From Streptomyces avicenniae (GTDB lineage: Bacteria > Actinomycetota > Actinomycetes > Streptomycetales > Streptomycetaceae), in the NCBI RefSeq assembly GCF_000719135.1, contig NZ_JOEK01000010.1, positions 160,553 to 224,552 on the forward strand: a DNA stretch of 64,000 nucleotides, read 5' to 3'. Position 1 is the stretch's first letter. Each line of letters opens with the position of its first letter. This document shows, one piece after another, positions 12,063 through 20,983 of the stretch. The notes beneath the pieces were generated by a model. It was not told where the DNA came from and searched no databases. It was given only the letters and a program-made list of their open reading frames with translations. The translations under genes and the position numbers were made by a program.

Positions 12063-14189
12063 GTGAGTCAGGAAGCCAGCGGAGCCAGGGGCGGCGAACA
12101 GCTCGCCCTCATCCGCGCGGCGGCCCGCCGCGAGGGCGGGCGGAAGGCCCCGCCCCGCACCTGGCGCGGCGCGCCCCTGGCGGAGGGGCTGCCCGTCGCC
12201 CGCGTCCTGGTGGACAAGGGCCTGGTGCATCTCGACCACCTCTTCGACTACGCGGTGCCCGCCGCCATGGACGCCGACGCGCAGCCGGGCGTACGGGTCC
12301 GGGTGCGCTTCGGCGCCGGACAGCGCGACGGGCGGCGTGAGGGCGGCGGGCTGATCAACGGCTTCGTCGTCGAGCGCCGCGCCACCAGCGACTTCCCCGG
12401 CGTCCTCGCCCCCCTCGCCCAGGTCCTGTCCACCGAGCCGGTCCTCGGCCCGGAACTCCTGCGGCTGTGCCGGTCGGTGGCCGACCGCTACGCGGGCTCG
12501 CTCGCCGACGTCGTGCAGCTCGCCGTCCCGCCCCGCATGGCCAGGGCGGAACGCGCCGCGTCCCCCCCGGCGCCCGCCCCGCCCCAGGCCCCCGAACCCG
12601 GCGGCTGGACGCGCTACCCGCACGCCGCCGGATACCTCGCCGCCCTCGCCTCGGGCGGCGCCCCCCGCGCCGTGTGGACGGCCCTCCCCGGCCCGCAGTG
12701 GCCCGACGAGCTGGCCCGCGTCCTCGCGACCGCGCTGGCCGCCGGACGCGGCGCCCTCGCCGTCCTCCCCGACGGGCGCGCCGCCGCCCGCGTGGACGCG
12801 GCGCTGACCGCCCTCACCGGGCCGGGACACCACGTCCTGCTCACCGCCGACTCCGGCCCCGAGGCGCGCTACCGGCGCTGGCTCGCCGTACGCCGGGGCG
12901 CCGTGCGCTGCGTGGTCGGCACGCGCGCCGCCATGTTCGCGCCCGTCACCGGCCTCGGCCTCGTCGCCCTGTGGGACGACGGCGACTCCGCCCACCACGA
13001 CATCAACGCCCCCCAGCCGCACGCCCGCGACGTCCTGACGCTGCGCGCCGCCCTGGACGACGCGGCCCTCCTCCTCGGCGGCCACGCGCACACCGCCGAG
13101 GCCGCCCAGCTCGTGGACTCCGGCTGGGCCAGACCGCTGGCCGCCGGGCGGGACACCGTCCGGGCCGCCGCGCCGCTGGTCCGTACCGTCGGCGACGGCG
13201 ACGAGGCACGCGACCCCGCCGCCCGCACCGCGCGGCTCCCCAGCCTCGCCTGGCAGACGCTGCGGGAAGGGCTCGCCGCGGGCCCGGTCCTCGTGCAGGT
13301 CCCGCGCCGGGGCTACGCGCCCCGCCTCGCCTGCGACCGCTGCCGGACGGCCGCCCGCTGCGACCGCTGCCACGGGCCCCTCGCCTCGGGCGGCCCCGCC
13401 GAGGCGCTGGGCTGCGCCTGGTGCGGCGTCCCCGCGCCCGACTGGCACTGCCCCGAGTGCGGCGGCAGGCGGCTGCGCGCCGTGGTCGTCGGGGCGCGGC
13501 GCACCGCCGAGGAACTGGGCCGCGCCTTCCCCGCCGTCCCGGTCCGCACGTCGGGCCGCGACCACGTCCTCGCGACCGTGCCCGACCGGCCCGCCCTCGT
13601 CGTCAGCACGCCGGGCGCCGAGCCCGTTCCCGAGGGCCCCGGCTACGCGGCGGCGCTGCTGCTCGACGGCTGGGCCCTGTTGGGGCGGCAGGACCTGCGG
13701 GCGGCGGAGGAGGCGCTGCGGCTGTGGATGAACGCCGCCGCGCTCGTGCGGCCACGGGACGACGGCGGCACCGTCGTGGTCCTCGGGGAGCCCCTGGAGC
13801 GGCCCGTGCAGGCGCTGGTGCGCTGGGATCCTGCCGGGTTCGCGCTGCGCGAGCTGGCCGACCGGGCGGCCCTCGGCTTCCCGCCCGTCTCCCGGATGGC
13901 GGCCGTCATCGGCACGGACGAGGCCGTCGCCGCGCTCCTCGGCGCGGCGGAACTGCCGCCGCAGGCCGAGGTGTTGGGCCCGGTGCCCCTGCCGGTCACC
14001 GCGCCGGGCCGCGCCCGCCGCCCCGGCGATCCGCCGCCGGGGGAGCGGTGGGAACGGGCGCTCGTCCGGGTGCCGCCCGGCGCCGGAGGGGCGCTGGCCG
14101 CCGCCCTGAAGGCGGCGGTGGCCGCGCGGCTGGCGCGGCGCGACGGGCCGGTCGCCCGCGTGACGATCGACCCGCGCGACATCGGCTGA
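12063..14189 (+). CDS. priA: Primosomal protein N' (PriA), actinobacterial form lacking helicase motifs
   Basis: The order is an N-terminal DNA-binding part (LPVARVLVDKGLVHLDHLFDYAVP), a remnant helicase core, a zinc-binding cysteine cluster (CDRC..CDRC..CAWC..CPEC) and the C-terminal PriA domain. No Walker A GKT is visible where expected (ATALAAGRGALAV), and the DEAH-type box is replaced by WDDGD. PriA proteins of this phylum are known to lack ATPase motifs. It probably restarts replication by recruiting the primosome without unwinding. Start: GTG 12063 is chosen by analogy to relatives; in-frame starts at 12015 and 12033 cannot be excluded. Confidence 0.9.
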   Translation: MSQEASGARGGEQLALIRAAARREGGRKAPPRTWRGAPLAEGLPVARVLVDKGLVHLDHLFDYAVPAAMDADAQPGVRVRVRFGAGQRDGRREGGGLINGFVVERRATSDFPGVLAPLAQVLSTEPVLGPELLRLCRSVADRYAGSLADVVQLAVPPRMARAERAASPPAPAPPQAPEPGGWTRYPHAAGYLAALASGGAPRAVWTALPGPQWPDELARVLATALAAGRGALAVLPDGRAAARVDAALTALTGPGHHVLLTADSGPEARYRRWLAVRRGAVRCVVGTRAAMFAPVTGLGLVALWDDGDSAHHDINAPQPHARDVLTLRAALDDAALLLGGHAHTAEAAQLVDSGWARPLAAGRDTVRAAAPLVRTVGDGDEARDPAARTARLPSLAWQTLREGLAAGPVLVQVPRRGYAPRLACDRCRTAARCDRCHGPLASGGPAEALGCAWCGVPAPDWHCPECGGRRLRAVVVGARRTAEELGRAFPAVPVRTSGRDHVLATVPDRPALVVSTPGAEPVPEGPGYAAALLLDGWALLGRQDLRAAEEALRLWMNAAALVRPRDDGGTVVVLGEPLERPVQALVRWDPAGFALRELADRAALGFPPVSRMAAVIGTDEAVAALLGAAELPPQAEVLGPVPLPVTAPGRARRPGDPPPGERWERALVRVPPGAGGALAAALKAAVAARLARRDGPVARVTIDPRDIG

Positions 14190-14290
14190 CGGCCCCGCGC
14201 GTCGTGCGCCGCGATGAGTTCCGGCCGTGCCACGAGTCTGCCCCGGTGCCGTACACGCCGTACGGCGCCCGGCACATGACGGAGGACACC

Positions 14291-15073
14291 ATGACGACCA
14301 CGCCCGACGACCTGACCGCCCTGCCGCCCGGTCTCCCGCCCCTCGCCGACCTGTCAGGCTGGCAGGCGGCCCGCGACGAGCTGCTGGTCCGCGAGAAGGC
14401 CCACACCCGCGAGGGCGACGCCATAGCCGCCGCCCGCCGCCGTCTGCCGATGGTGGAGTTCGACGGGACGGCCGAGGTCGTCGGACCTGACGGGCCCGTG
14501 CCGTTCCTCGACCTGTTCCAGGGCCGCGACGAGCTGCTGGTCTACAAGCACATGTGGCACGACGGCGCGCCGCACCAGGGGCAGTGCGAGGGCTGCACCG
14601 CGGCGGCCTGGCACCTGCAGGACGCCGTCTACCTCAACGCGCGCGGCGTCTCGTTCGCCGTCCTCACCACCGGCCGCTGGGAGGAGGTCGCCGCCTTCAC
14701 CGGGTTCATGGGCTACACCCAGCCCTGGTACTCGGTGCGCGGCCTGGACGAGCCGGTGGGCGGCGAGATGGGGTACCTCAGCTGTTTCCTGCGCGCGGGC
14801 GACCGCGTGTTCCTCACCTACTCCACGACGGGCCGCGGCAACGAGGTGGCCTCCCCGTTCTTCGCCCTGCTCGACATGACGCCCCACGGCCGCGGCGAGG
14901 CGTGGCAGGACAACCCCGCGGGCCGACCGGAGGGGAACGGCCCGTGCTGGTACTGGCGCACGGACGTCGCGGGGAACCCCACCTGGGGCCCGACCGGCCG
15001 CCCCGCGCCGCAGTGGACCCGCCCCGGCGTGACCGCCGAGACGACCCTCGGACGGCAGGAGCACTGCCACTGA
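14291..15073 (+). CDS. DUF899 family thioredoxin-like protein
   Basis: 260 residues of the DUF899 thioredoxin-fold family. LLVREKAHTREGDAIAA.RRRLPMV and FQGRDELLVYKHMW are typical, followed by a CEGCTAAAW segment that carries the CxxC-like pair of the family. The substrate is unknown; annotation as an oxidoreductase rests on the fold. The ATG at 14291 has GGAGG five bases upstream, so it is preferred over the ATG at 14276. The gene converges on a minus-strand gene, with a strong hairpin between them. Confidence 0.85.
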   Translation: MTTTPDDLTALPPGLPPLADLSGWQAARDELLVREKAHTREGDAIAAARRRLPMVEFDGTAEVVGPDGPVPFLDLFQGRDELLVYKHMWHDGAPHQGQCEGCTAAAWHLQDAVYLNARGVSFAVLTTGRWEEVAAFTGFMGYTQPWYSVRGLDEPVGGEMGYLSCFLRAGDRVFLTYSTTGRGNEVASPFFALLDMTPHGRGEAWQDNPAGRPEGNGPCWYWRTDVAGNPTWGPTGRPAPQWTRPGVTAETTLGRQEHCH

Positions 15074-15109
15074 CGCCCGGGACCGCCCGGCCCCGACGGG
15101 CGCACGGCG

Positions 15110-15143
15110 CCGCCGCGTGGGTCGCGTACGACCCACGCGGCGG
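15110..15143. terminator. Bidirectional terminator hairpin
   Basis: A perfect 15-bp stem (15110-15124 with 15129-15143) closed by a CGTA tetraloop, lying between the DUF899 gene and the converging minus-strand gene. The symmetry suits termination from both sides. Confidence 0.75.
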
Positions 15144-15169
15144 GCGGATCCCGGCAACCGCGTGCCGGA

Positions 15170-15676
15170 TCAGGAGTTCCGCTGGCCGGGGAAGACCCCG
15201 GCCCTGCTGTCACCGCTCACCTGCTGGCCCGGCCTGCCGGGCACGGGGCGTGCGGGCGGTACGCCGGGGGCCAGGGGCTCGGGCCGCGCGCTCTCGCGCG
15301 CGGGACCCTGCGCCTGCCCCTGCACGGGTGCGCGCCGGGCGCCGTACCGGCGGTGCACCGCCTGTTTGGTCACCCCGAGCGCCGAGCCGACGGCGTCCCA
15401 GGAGAAACCGAGCGAACGATCGAAGTCCACCGCTGCCGTCACGAGGGACTCCACGCTGTCGCGGAGCTCCTGCGCGAGCCGGACCGTCGGCGCCGGTGCC
15501 CGGCCGTAGACGACGAAGCCCGCGGACGGGCCGGTGCGGCGGGGGCGGTAGACATTGCCCAGTTGCGCGGTGAGCGTCCGCAGCGCGTCCACCTGTCGGC
15601 GCACCCGCTCGATGTCCCGCACCAGCAGGTGCAGACTGGCCCGTGCCTGAGCGTCGGGGGTGGCGTTGTCGGCCAT
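15170..15676 (-). CDS. Conserved hypothetical with C-terminal helix-turn-helix
   Basis: 168 residues. The N-terminal half is helical ([21 protein letters not shown]). Near residue 100 a segment [22 protein letters not shown] reads as a sigma-70-region-4-like helix-turn-helix. The C-terminal 40 residues are a Pro/Gly/Ala-rich tail of low complexity. Function unknown; probably DNA-binding. The ATG at 15676 has GAGAGG seven bases upstream. It is divergent from fmt. Confidence 0.75.
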   Translation of the reverse strand: MADNATPDAQARASLHLLVRDIERVRRQVDALRTLTAQLGNVYRPRRTGPSAGFVVYGRAPAPTVRLAQELRDSVESLVTAAVDFDRSLGFSWDAVGSALGVTKQAVHRRYGARRAPVQGQAQGPARESARPEPLAPGVPPARPVPGRPGQQVSGDSRAGVFPGQRNS

Positions 15677-15731
15677 GAACAAGCCTCTCGAACCGGTGTC
15701 TAGGTACGACGGGCCTGACCGGGCCCGTCTC

Positions 15732-15749
15732 GGTCAATCTCCTTTGACC
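15732..15749. repeat. Inverted repeat between HTH gene and fmt
   Basis: GGTCAA (15732-15737) and TTGACC (15744-15749) form a perfect 6-bp inverted repeat with a six-base spacer, in the 266-bp divergent intergenic region. Each arm also reads as a TTGACC -35 box on its strand, but no matching -10 was found at 17-19 bases on either side. It may be an operator or back-to-back -35 elements. A second stem (15708-15715/15722-15729) lies beside it. Confidence 0.4.
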
Positions 15750-15941
15750 AACGCGCCATGCGTGCAGGAGTCACGCACAGGGCGCGCCTTCGTCAACGTG
15801 GCGGAGCCCGCCGACTCCCGCGCGCACCCGTCCCGGGCGGCCGGGGAGCGTGCCGGGGAACGGACATAGACTGGCTCGCCGGTTCCCCGGAAAACCCGGC
15901 CCGCAGCCCGTTTCACCTGCCCGAGAGGTCCCCAAGACACG

Positions 15942-16874
15942 ATGAGGCTCGTCTTCGCCGGTACCCCCGAGGTCGCCGTCCCCGCCCTGGACGCCCTGCT
16001 CGCGTCGGACCGGCACGAGGTCGTCGCCGTCGTCACCCGTCCGGACGCACCGGCGGGACGCGGACGCCGCCTCGTCGCCAGCCCGATCGCCCAGCGCGCC
16101 GCCGAGGCGGGCATCGAGATCCTGCGCCCGGCCCGCCCGCGCGACCCCGACTTCCAGGAACGGCTGCGCGCCCTCGCGCCCGACTGCTGCCCGGTCGTCG
16201 CGTACGGCGCGCTGCTGCCCGTCTCCGCCCTCGCCATCCCCCGGCACGGCTGGGTCAACCTGCACTTCTCGCTGCTCCCCGCCTGGCGCGGCGCCGCCCC
16301 CGTCCAGCACGCGGTCCTGGCGGGTGACGACATGACGGGCGCCAGCACGTTCCTCATCGAGGAAGGGCTCGACTCCGGCCCGGTCTACGGCGTCATCACC
16401 GAGAAGATCAGGCCCCAGGACACCAGCGGCGACCTCCTCACCCGGCTCGCCCTCGCGGGCTCCGGTCTCCTCGCCGCCACGATGGACGGCATCGAGGACG
16501 GCTCCCTGCACGCCGTGCCCCAGCCCCTCGACGGCGTGACGACCGCGCCCAAGCTGACCGCAGAGGACGCCGCCGTGGACTGGCGGGCCCCCGCGCTCGC
16601 CGTCCACCGCCGCGTACGCGCCTGCACACCCGCGCCCGGCGCCTGGACGACGTTCCGCGGCGAACGCCTGAAGCTCCGCCAGGTCACCCCCGCGCCCGAC
16701 CGCACAGGACAGGAGCCCGGCGCCCTCGACGCGGGCAAGCAGCACGTCCACGTCGGCACCGGCTCGCACTCCGTCGAGCTGGACTGGGTGCAGCCCCAGG
16801 GCAAGAAGCCGATGCGCGCCGCCGACTGGGCCCGCGGCGTGCGGGTCGCCCCCGGCGAACACCTGGGCGGCTGA
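15942..16874 (+). CDS. fmt: Methionyl-tRNA formyltransferase
   Basis: Formylates initiator Met-tRNA. The N-terminal formyl-transferase domain begins [16 protein letters not shown]. The catalytic Asn-His pair is in [17 protein letters not shown], and the later Asp is in [11 protein letters not shown]-terminal OB-like domain follows. 310 residues is normal. A -10-like TAGACT (15867-15872) lies 70 bases upstream, without a clear -35. rsmB follows closely. Confidence 0.96.
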   Translation: MRLVFAGTPEVAVPALDALLASDRHEVVAVVTRPDAPAGRGRRLVASPIAQRAAEAGIEILRPARPRDPDFQERLRALAPDCCPVVAYGALLPVSALAIPRHGWVNLHFSLLPAWRGAAPVQHAVLAGDDMTGASTFLIEEGLDSGPVYGVITEKIRPQDTSGDLLTRLALAGSGLLAATMDGIEDGSLHAVPQPLDGVTTAPKLTAEDAAVDWRAPALAVHRRVRACTPAPGAWTTFRGERLKLRQVTPAPDRTGQEPGALDAGKQHVHVGTGSHSVELDWVQPQGKKPMRAADWARGVRVAPGEHLGG

Positions 16875-16952
16875 CCGGGGCCGCCCGCCCCCGCCGTACG
16901 CTTGACCACCCCAGCGGGACCAGCCCGCGCACCAGCCGGAGTGACCCCTCAC

Positions 16953-18368
16953 GTGAGCAGTCGGCAAAGCCGCCAGCCCAGGCCCTACCGCCGCCCCCGC
17001 CGCGACCCGGTCCGCATCCTCGCCTTCGACGCCCTGCGCGCCGTCGCCGAACGCGGCGCCTACGCCAACCTGGTGCTCCCGCCGCTGCTCGCGCGCGCCA
17101 AGGAGTCGGGCGGCTTCGACGGGCGTGACGCCGCCCTGGCCACCGAGCTGGTGTACGGGACGCTGCGCCGCCAGGGCACGTACGACGCCGTCCTCGCCGC
17201 GTGCGTGGACCGGCCGCTGCGCGACGTGGACCCGCCCGTCCTCGACGTGCTGTCCCTGGGCGCGCACCAACTGCTCGGCACCCGCATCCCCGGCCACGCC
17301 GCCGTCAGCGCGACCGTCGAGCTGGCCCGCTGCGTGGTGGGCGACGGCCGCGCCAAGTTCGTCAACGCCGTGCTGCGCCGCGTCGCCGCGCACGACCTCG
17401 ACACCTGGCTCGACCGCGTCGCGCCGCCCTACGACGACGACCCGGAGGCGCACCTCGCGCTCGTCCACGCGCATCCGCGCTGGGTCGTCTCCGCGCTGTG
17501 GGACGCGCTCGGCGGCGGCCGGGCGGAGATCGAGGCGCTGCTCGCGGCGGACAACGAGCGCCCGCGCGTCACGCTGGCCGCCCGCCCGGGGCGCAGCACC
17601 GCCGACGAGCTGCTGAAGGAGCCGGGCGCCGAGCCGGGGCGCTGGTCGCCGTACGCCGTGCGGCTCGCGGACGGCGGGGAGCCGGGGGCGCTCGGCGCCG
17701 TCCACGACGGGCGGGCCGGTGTGCAGGACGAGGGCAGCCAGCTCGTCGCCCTCGCGCTCGCCAACGCGCCGCTCACCGGCCGCGACACGCGCTGGCTCGA
17801 CGGCTGCGCGGGCCCCGGCGGGAAGGCCGCGCTGCTCGCGGCCCTGGCCGCGGAGCGGGGCGCGGCGCTGGTCGCCGCCGAGCGGCAGCCGCACCGGGCC
17901 CGGCTCGTCGCCCGCGCCCTGGACGGCAACCCGGGCCCGTACCAGGTCGTCACGGCGGACAGCACGCGTCCCGCGTGGCGGCCCGGCGCGTTCGACCGCG
18001 TCCTCGTGGACGTCCCGTGCACCGGCCTCGGCGCCCTGCGCCGCCGCCCCGAGTCCCGCTGGCGGCGGCGCCCCGAGGACCTGGACGGCCTCGTCACGCT
18101 CCAGCGGAAGCTGCTGCGCGGCGCCCTGGCCGCCGTGCGCCCCGGCGGCGTCGTCGGCTACGCGACGTGCTCGCCGCACCTGGCGGAGACCCGCCTCGTC
18201 GTCGGCGACGTCCTCGACGGGCTCACCGGCATGACGGCCGAACGCCTCGACGCCAGGCCGCTGCTGCCCGGCGTGCCGGACCTCGGGGACGGCCCCGACA
18301 TCCAGCTGTGGCCCCACCGCCACGGCACGGACGCGATGCATCTGACGCTGCTGCGCCGCACCGCGTGA
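16953..18368 (+). CDS. rsmB: 16S rRNA m5C967-type methyltransferase (RsmB/Sun family)
   Basis: The N-terminal NusB-like RNA-binding domain (residues about 15-160) carries [19 protein letters not shown]. The C-terminal SAM-dependent domain has [31 protein letters not shown] (PC motif) and [10 protein letters not shown], whose Cys is the expected nucleophile. The GTG at 16953 gives an N-terminus like relatives (basic residues, then [12 protein letters not shown]); in-frame starts at 16902 (TTG) and 16941 (GTG) are possible. It lies between fmt and rpe, as is common. Confidence 0.93.
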   Translation: MSSRQSRQPRPYRRPRRDPVRILAFDALRAVAERGAYANLVLPPLLARAKESGGFDGRDAALATELVYGTLRRQGTYDAVLAACVDRPLRDVDPPVLDVLSLGAHQLLGTRIPGHAAVSATVELARCVVGDGRAKFVNAVLRRVAAHDLDTWLDRVAPPYDDDPEAHLALVHAHPRWVVSALWDALGGGRAEIEALLAADNERPRVTLAARPGRSTADELLKEPGAEPGRWSPYAVRLADGGEPGALGAVHDGRAGVQDEGSQLVALALANAPLTGRDTRWLDGCAGPGGKAALLAALAAERGAALVAAERQPHRARLVARALDGNPGPYQVVTADSTRPAWRPGAFDRVLVDVPCTGLGALRRRPESRWRRRPEDLDGLVTLQRKLLRGALAAVRPGGVVGYATCSPHLAETRLVVGDVLDGLTGMTAERLDARPLLPGVPDLGDGPDIQLWPHRHGTDAMHLTLLRRTA

Positions 18369-18412
18369 TCACCGGTCGCCCGAAGGGCGCGCGGAGCGGG
18401 GATACTTGGCCC

Positions 18413-19087
18413 ATGGCACAGATCAACCCCAGCATGCTGTCCGCCGATTTCTCCCGGCTCGCCGAGGAGGCCGAGGCCGTCAGGGGCGCCGACTGGCTCC
18501 ACATCGACGTCATGGACAACCACTTCGTCCCCAACCTGACGCTCGGCGTCCCGGTGGTGGAGGCGCTGGCCAAGGCCACCGACATCCCGCTGGACTGCCA
18601 TCTGATGATCGAACAGCCCGACCGCTGGGCCCCGGCGTACGCCGAGGCGGGCGCGGGCTCGGTCACGTTCCACGCCGAGGCCGCCGCCGCGCCCGTGCGG
18701 CTCGCCAGGGAGATCCGCGCCCGCGGCGCGCGTGCCTCGCTGGCGCTCAAGCCCGCCACCCCGATCGAGCCCTTCGAGGACCTGCTGCCCGAGCTGGACA
18801 TGGTGCTGATCATGACCGTCGAGCCCGGGTTCGGCGGGCAGGCGTTCCTCGACGTCACGCTGCCGAAGATCCGCCGCACCAGGAAGCTCATCGAACGCCA
18901 CGGCCTGCCGCTGTGGCTCCAGGTGGACGGCGGCGTCTCGGCCACCACCATCGAGCGCTGCGCCGAGGCGGGCGCGGACGTCTTCGTCGCCGGGTCCGCC
19001 GTGTACGGCACCGACGACCCGGCCGCCGCCGTCCGCGCGCTGCGTCACCAGGCGGAGGAGGCGGCGGCCAGGGCCACCGGGGGATGA
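18413..19087 (+). CDS. rpe: Ribulose-phosphate 3-epimerase
   Basis: Interconverts ribulose-5-P and xylulose-5-P in the pentose phosphate pathway. The TIM barrel shows [25 protein letters not shown] (metal-binding His and Asp), [18 protein letters not shown] and QVDGGVS (second metal Asp). 224 residues. The ATG has no SD, and a GATACT (18401-18406) lies six bases before it, so a leaderless transcript is possible. Confidence 0.96.
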   Translation: MAQINPSMLSADFSRLAEEAEAVRGADWLHIDVMDNHFVPNLTLGVPVVEALAKATDIPLDCHLMIEQPDRWAPAYAEAGAGSVTFHAEAAAAPVRLAREIRARGARASLALKPATPIEPFEDLLPELDMVLIMTVEPGFGGQAFLDVTLPKIRRTRKLIERHGLPLWLQVDGGVSATTIERCAEAGADVFVAGSAVYGTDDPAAAVRALRHQAEEAAARATGG

Positions 19088-19208
19088 ACGGCCGACGTCG
19101 ATCCGGCAGCGCGCCGCCCACGCCGCGCCCGGTACGGACCAGGGGCACCGCGGATCTGCGAGGATGAGGACGCGGTGTGAGCGGGGACACGGAGCGGAGG
19201 ACAGTGAG

Positions 19209-20231
19209 GTGAGTGCGGTGCCGACCGGGAGGTCAGCCCCACGGATGGGGCCCGCCGAACTGATGCAGGCGGCGGCCATGGCGCGCCGCTTCTATCTGGA
19301 GGGCAAGTCGAAGATCCAGATCGCCGACGAGTTCGGCGTGAGCCGGTTCAAGGTGGCGCGGGTCCTCGAATCGGCGGTCGAGCACGACCTGGTGCGCATC
19401 GAGATCCGGGTCCCGGCCGAGCTGGACGCCGAGCGGTCCGACGCCCTGCGCGCCCGCTACGGGCTGCGGCACGTGGTCGTCGCCGAGTCGCCCTCGGACA
19501 CCGCGGACGACACCCCCGACCCCGAGCACCTGGGCGAGGTCGCCGCCGAGCTGCTGGGCGAGCTGGTCAGCGAGGGCGACGTCCTGGGCCTCGCCTGGGG
19601 CCGCTCCACCATCCACATGGCGCAGGCGCTGCGCGCGCTGCCGCCGTGCACGGTCGTGCAGCTCACCGGCGTGTACGACGCGGGCACGGCCGAGCGTGGC
19701 TCCGTCGAGGCGGTGCGCCGCGCGGCGGCCGTCTCGGGGGGCGAGGCGCACCCGATCTACGCGCCGATGCTGCTGCCCGACACGACGACGGCGACCGCGC
19801 TGCGGCGCCAAGCCGGTATCGCCTCGGCGTTCGAGTACTTCGACAAGGTGACGATCGCGGCGGTCTCCATCGGCTCCTGGGAGCCCGGCATCTCCACCGT
19901 CCTCGACATGCTGGGCGACGCGGAGCGCAGGCACTACGCGTCGCTCGGTATCGCCGCCGAGATGTCCGCCCACCTGTTCGCGGCGGACGGCCGCCGCATC
20001 GGCCGTGACCTGGGCGAGCGCTGCATCACCGTCGAGGCGGAGCGGCTGCGGCGGATACCCGAGGTCGTCGCGATCGCGGGGGGACGGCGCAAGGCCGACG
20101 CGATCGGGGCCGTGCTGCGCTCCGGGCTGGTCACGAGCCTGGTCACCGACATCACCGCCGCCGACCGGCTGCTCGCCCAGCCGCCCGGCCGCCGTCCCGC
20201 GCTGGACCGCGTGGACCCCGACGCGGCGTAG
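19209..20231 (+). CDS. SorC/DeoR-type sugar-binding transcriptional regulator
   Basis: 340 residues. The N-terminal helix-turn-helix (ARRFYLEGKSKIQIADEFGV then SRFKVARVL) is followed by a SorC-like sugar-phosphate-sensing domain containing GLAWGRST, LTGVYD, and VAIAGGRRKADAI. GTG 19209 has GGAGG eight bases upstream. It sits just downstream of rpe, so a role in sugar or pentose-phosphate metabolism is plausible but not shown. No operator was identified in the 120-bp gap before it. Confidence 0.85.
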   Translation: MSAVPTGRSAPRMGPAELMQAAAMARRFYLEGKSKIQIADEFGVSRFKVARVLESAVEHDLVRIEIRVPAELDAERSDALRARYGLRHVVVAESPSDTADDTPDPEHLGEVAAELLGELVSEGDVLGLAWGRSTIHMAQALRALPPCTVVQLTGVYDAGTAERGSVEAVRRAAAVSGGEAHPIYAPMLLPDTTTATALRRQAGIASAFEYFDKVTIAAVSIGSWEPGISTVLDMLGDAERRHYASLGIAAEMSAHLFAADGRRIGRDLGERCITVEAERLRRIPEVVAIAGGRRKADAIGAVLRSGLVTSLVTDITAADRLLAQPPGRRPALDRVDPDAA

Positions 20232-20251
20232 CCCGCGCGGCGGTCCTCCCC

Positions 20252-20869
20252 TCAGCCGGGGGCGGGCCCGCGCCGCACCAGGGGGAGGTACACCTCGTCG
20301 GTGATCTCGACGAGCACGTCGTCAGGGGCGCTGGGGACGCCGCGCGTGACGAACTCGTCGCGCAGCAGGACGATCGCCACGGTGGCGACCCGTGGGCGCA
20401 GCGCCTCGGGCGCCGCCTCGCCGCGCGCCACCGCGCGCTCCAGGACGGTCAGCCAGGGGGCGGCGACCGTCTCGCCCGACTGGTCCTGCAACTGCGCCAG
20501 CAGTTCGGCGGTGCCGCCCGCCGCCGTGAACAGCTCCCGCAGGATCGCGCCCGACGGCGAACTCCAGTGCCGGTTCGCGCGGCGCAGGAGTTCGAGGACG
20601 TCGCCGCGCAGGTCGCCGGTGTCAGGGGGCGGCAGCGTCCTGGCCAGGTGCCGGTAGGCGGCGACGCCGAGCGCGAGCCGGTTGGGCCAGCGGCGGTAGA
20701 GGGCGTTCTTGTTGGTACCGGCACGCGCGGCGACCTTGTCCATGGTCAGCCCGGCGTAGCCCGACGCGGTCAGCTCCTCCACGGCGGCCCGCAGGAGCGC
20801 CTCCTCCAGCGCGGCGCCGCGGCGCCGTGTCCGCCCCGCGCCCTGCCGCGGCGTCGGCTCACCGGCCAT
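20252..20869 (-). CDS. TetR family transcriptional regulator
   Basis: 205 residues with the TetR N-terminal helix-turn-helix: EEALLRAAVEELTASGYAGL, MDKVAARAGTNKNALYRRWPNR. The C-terminal ligand domain is diverged, as usual. The ATG at 20869 has a GGGAG-type SD. It is divergently transcribed from the TIM-barrel gene at 20984, with a palindromic operator candidate between them. It probably represses that gene and itself. Confidence 0.87.
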   Translation of the reverse strand: MAGEPTPRQGAGRTRRRGAALEEALLRAAVEELTASGYAGLTMDKVAARAGTNKNALYRRWPNRLALGVAAYRHLARTLPPPDTGDLRGDVLELLRRANRHWSSPSGAILRELFTAAGGTAELLAQLQDQSGETVAAPWLTVLERAVARGEAAPEALRPRVATVAIVLLRDEFVTRGVPSAPDDVLVEITDEVYLPLVRRGPAPG

Positions 20870-20940
20870 GGCTCCCTCTCCCGGACGGTACGGAAAGTGC
20901 CGTCCCATTCTGGTTGCCGCCACCGGTCCACGCCAAGTAG

Positions 20941-20955
20941 GGTACGTCGAGTACC
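20941..20955. promoter_or_regulatory. Candidate TetR operator
   Basis: GGTAC-gtcga-GTACC is a perfect 5-bp inverted repeat that extends imperfectly outward (AAGTAG.. / ..CTTATTT). It lies 28 bases before the TIM-barrel gene and 72 bases before the TetR start. The right arm overlaps a -10-like TACCTT (20952-20957). Binding here would block transcription of the plus-strand gene. Confidence 0.5.
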
Positions 20956-20983
20956 TTATTTTCGCTCCTGGAGGGGCCAGCCC

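Noticed and set aside
12467..14276. Upstream extension of the DUF899 gene frame through priA
   Set aside because: The frame is open far upstream but out of phase inside priA. GGAGG five bases before the ATG at 14291 and the conserved start of the family fix the true N-terminus.
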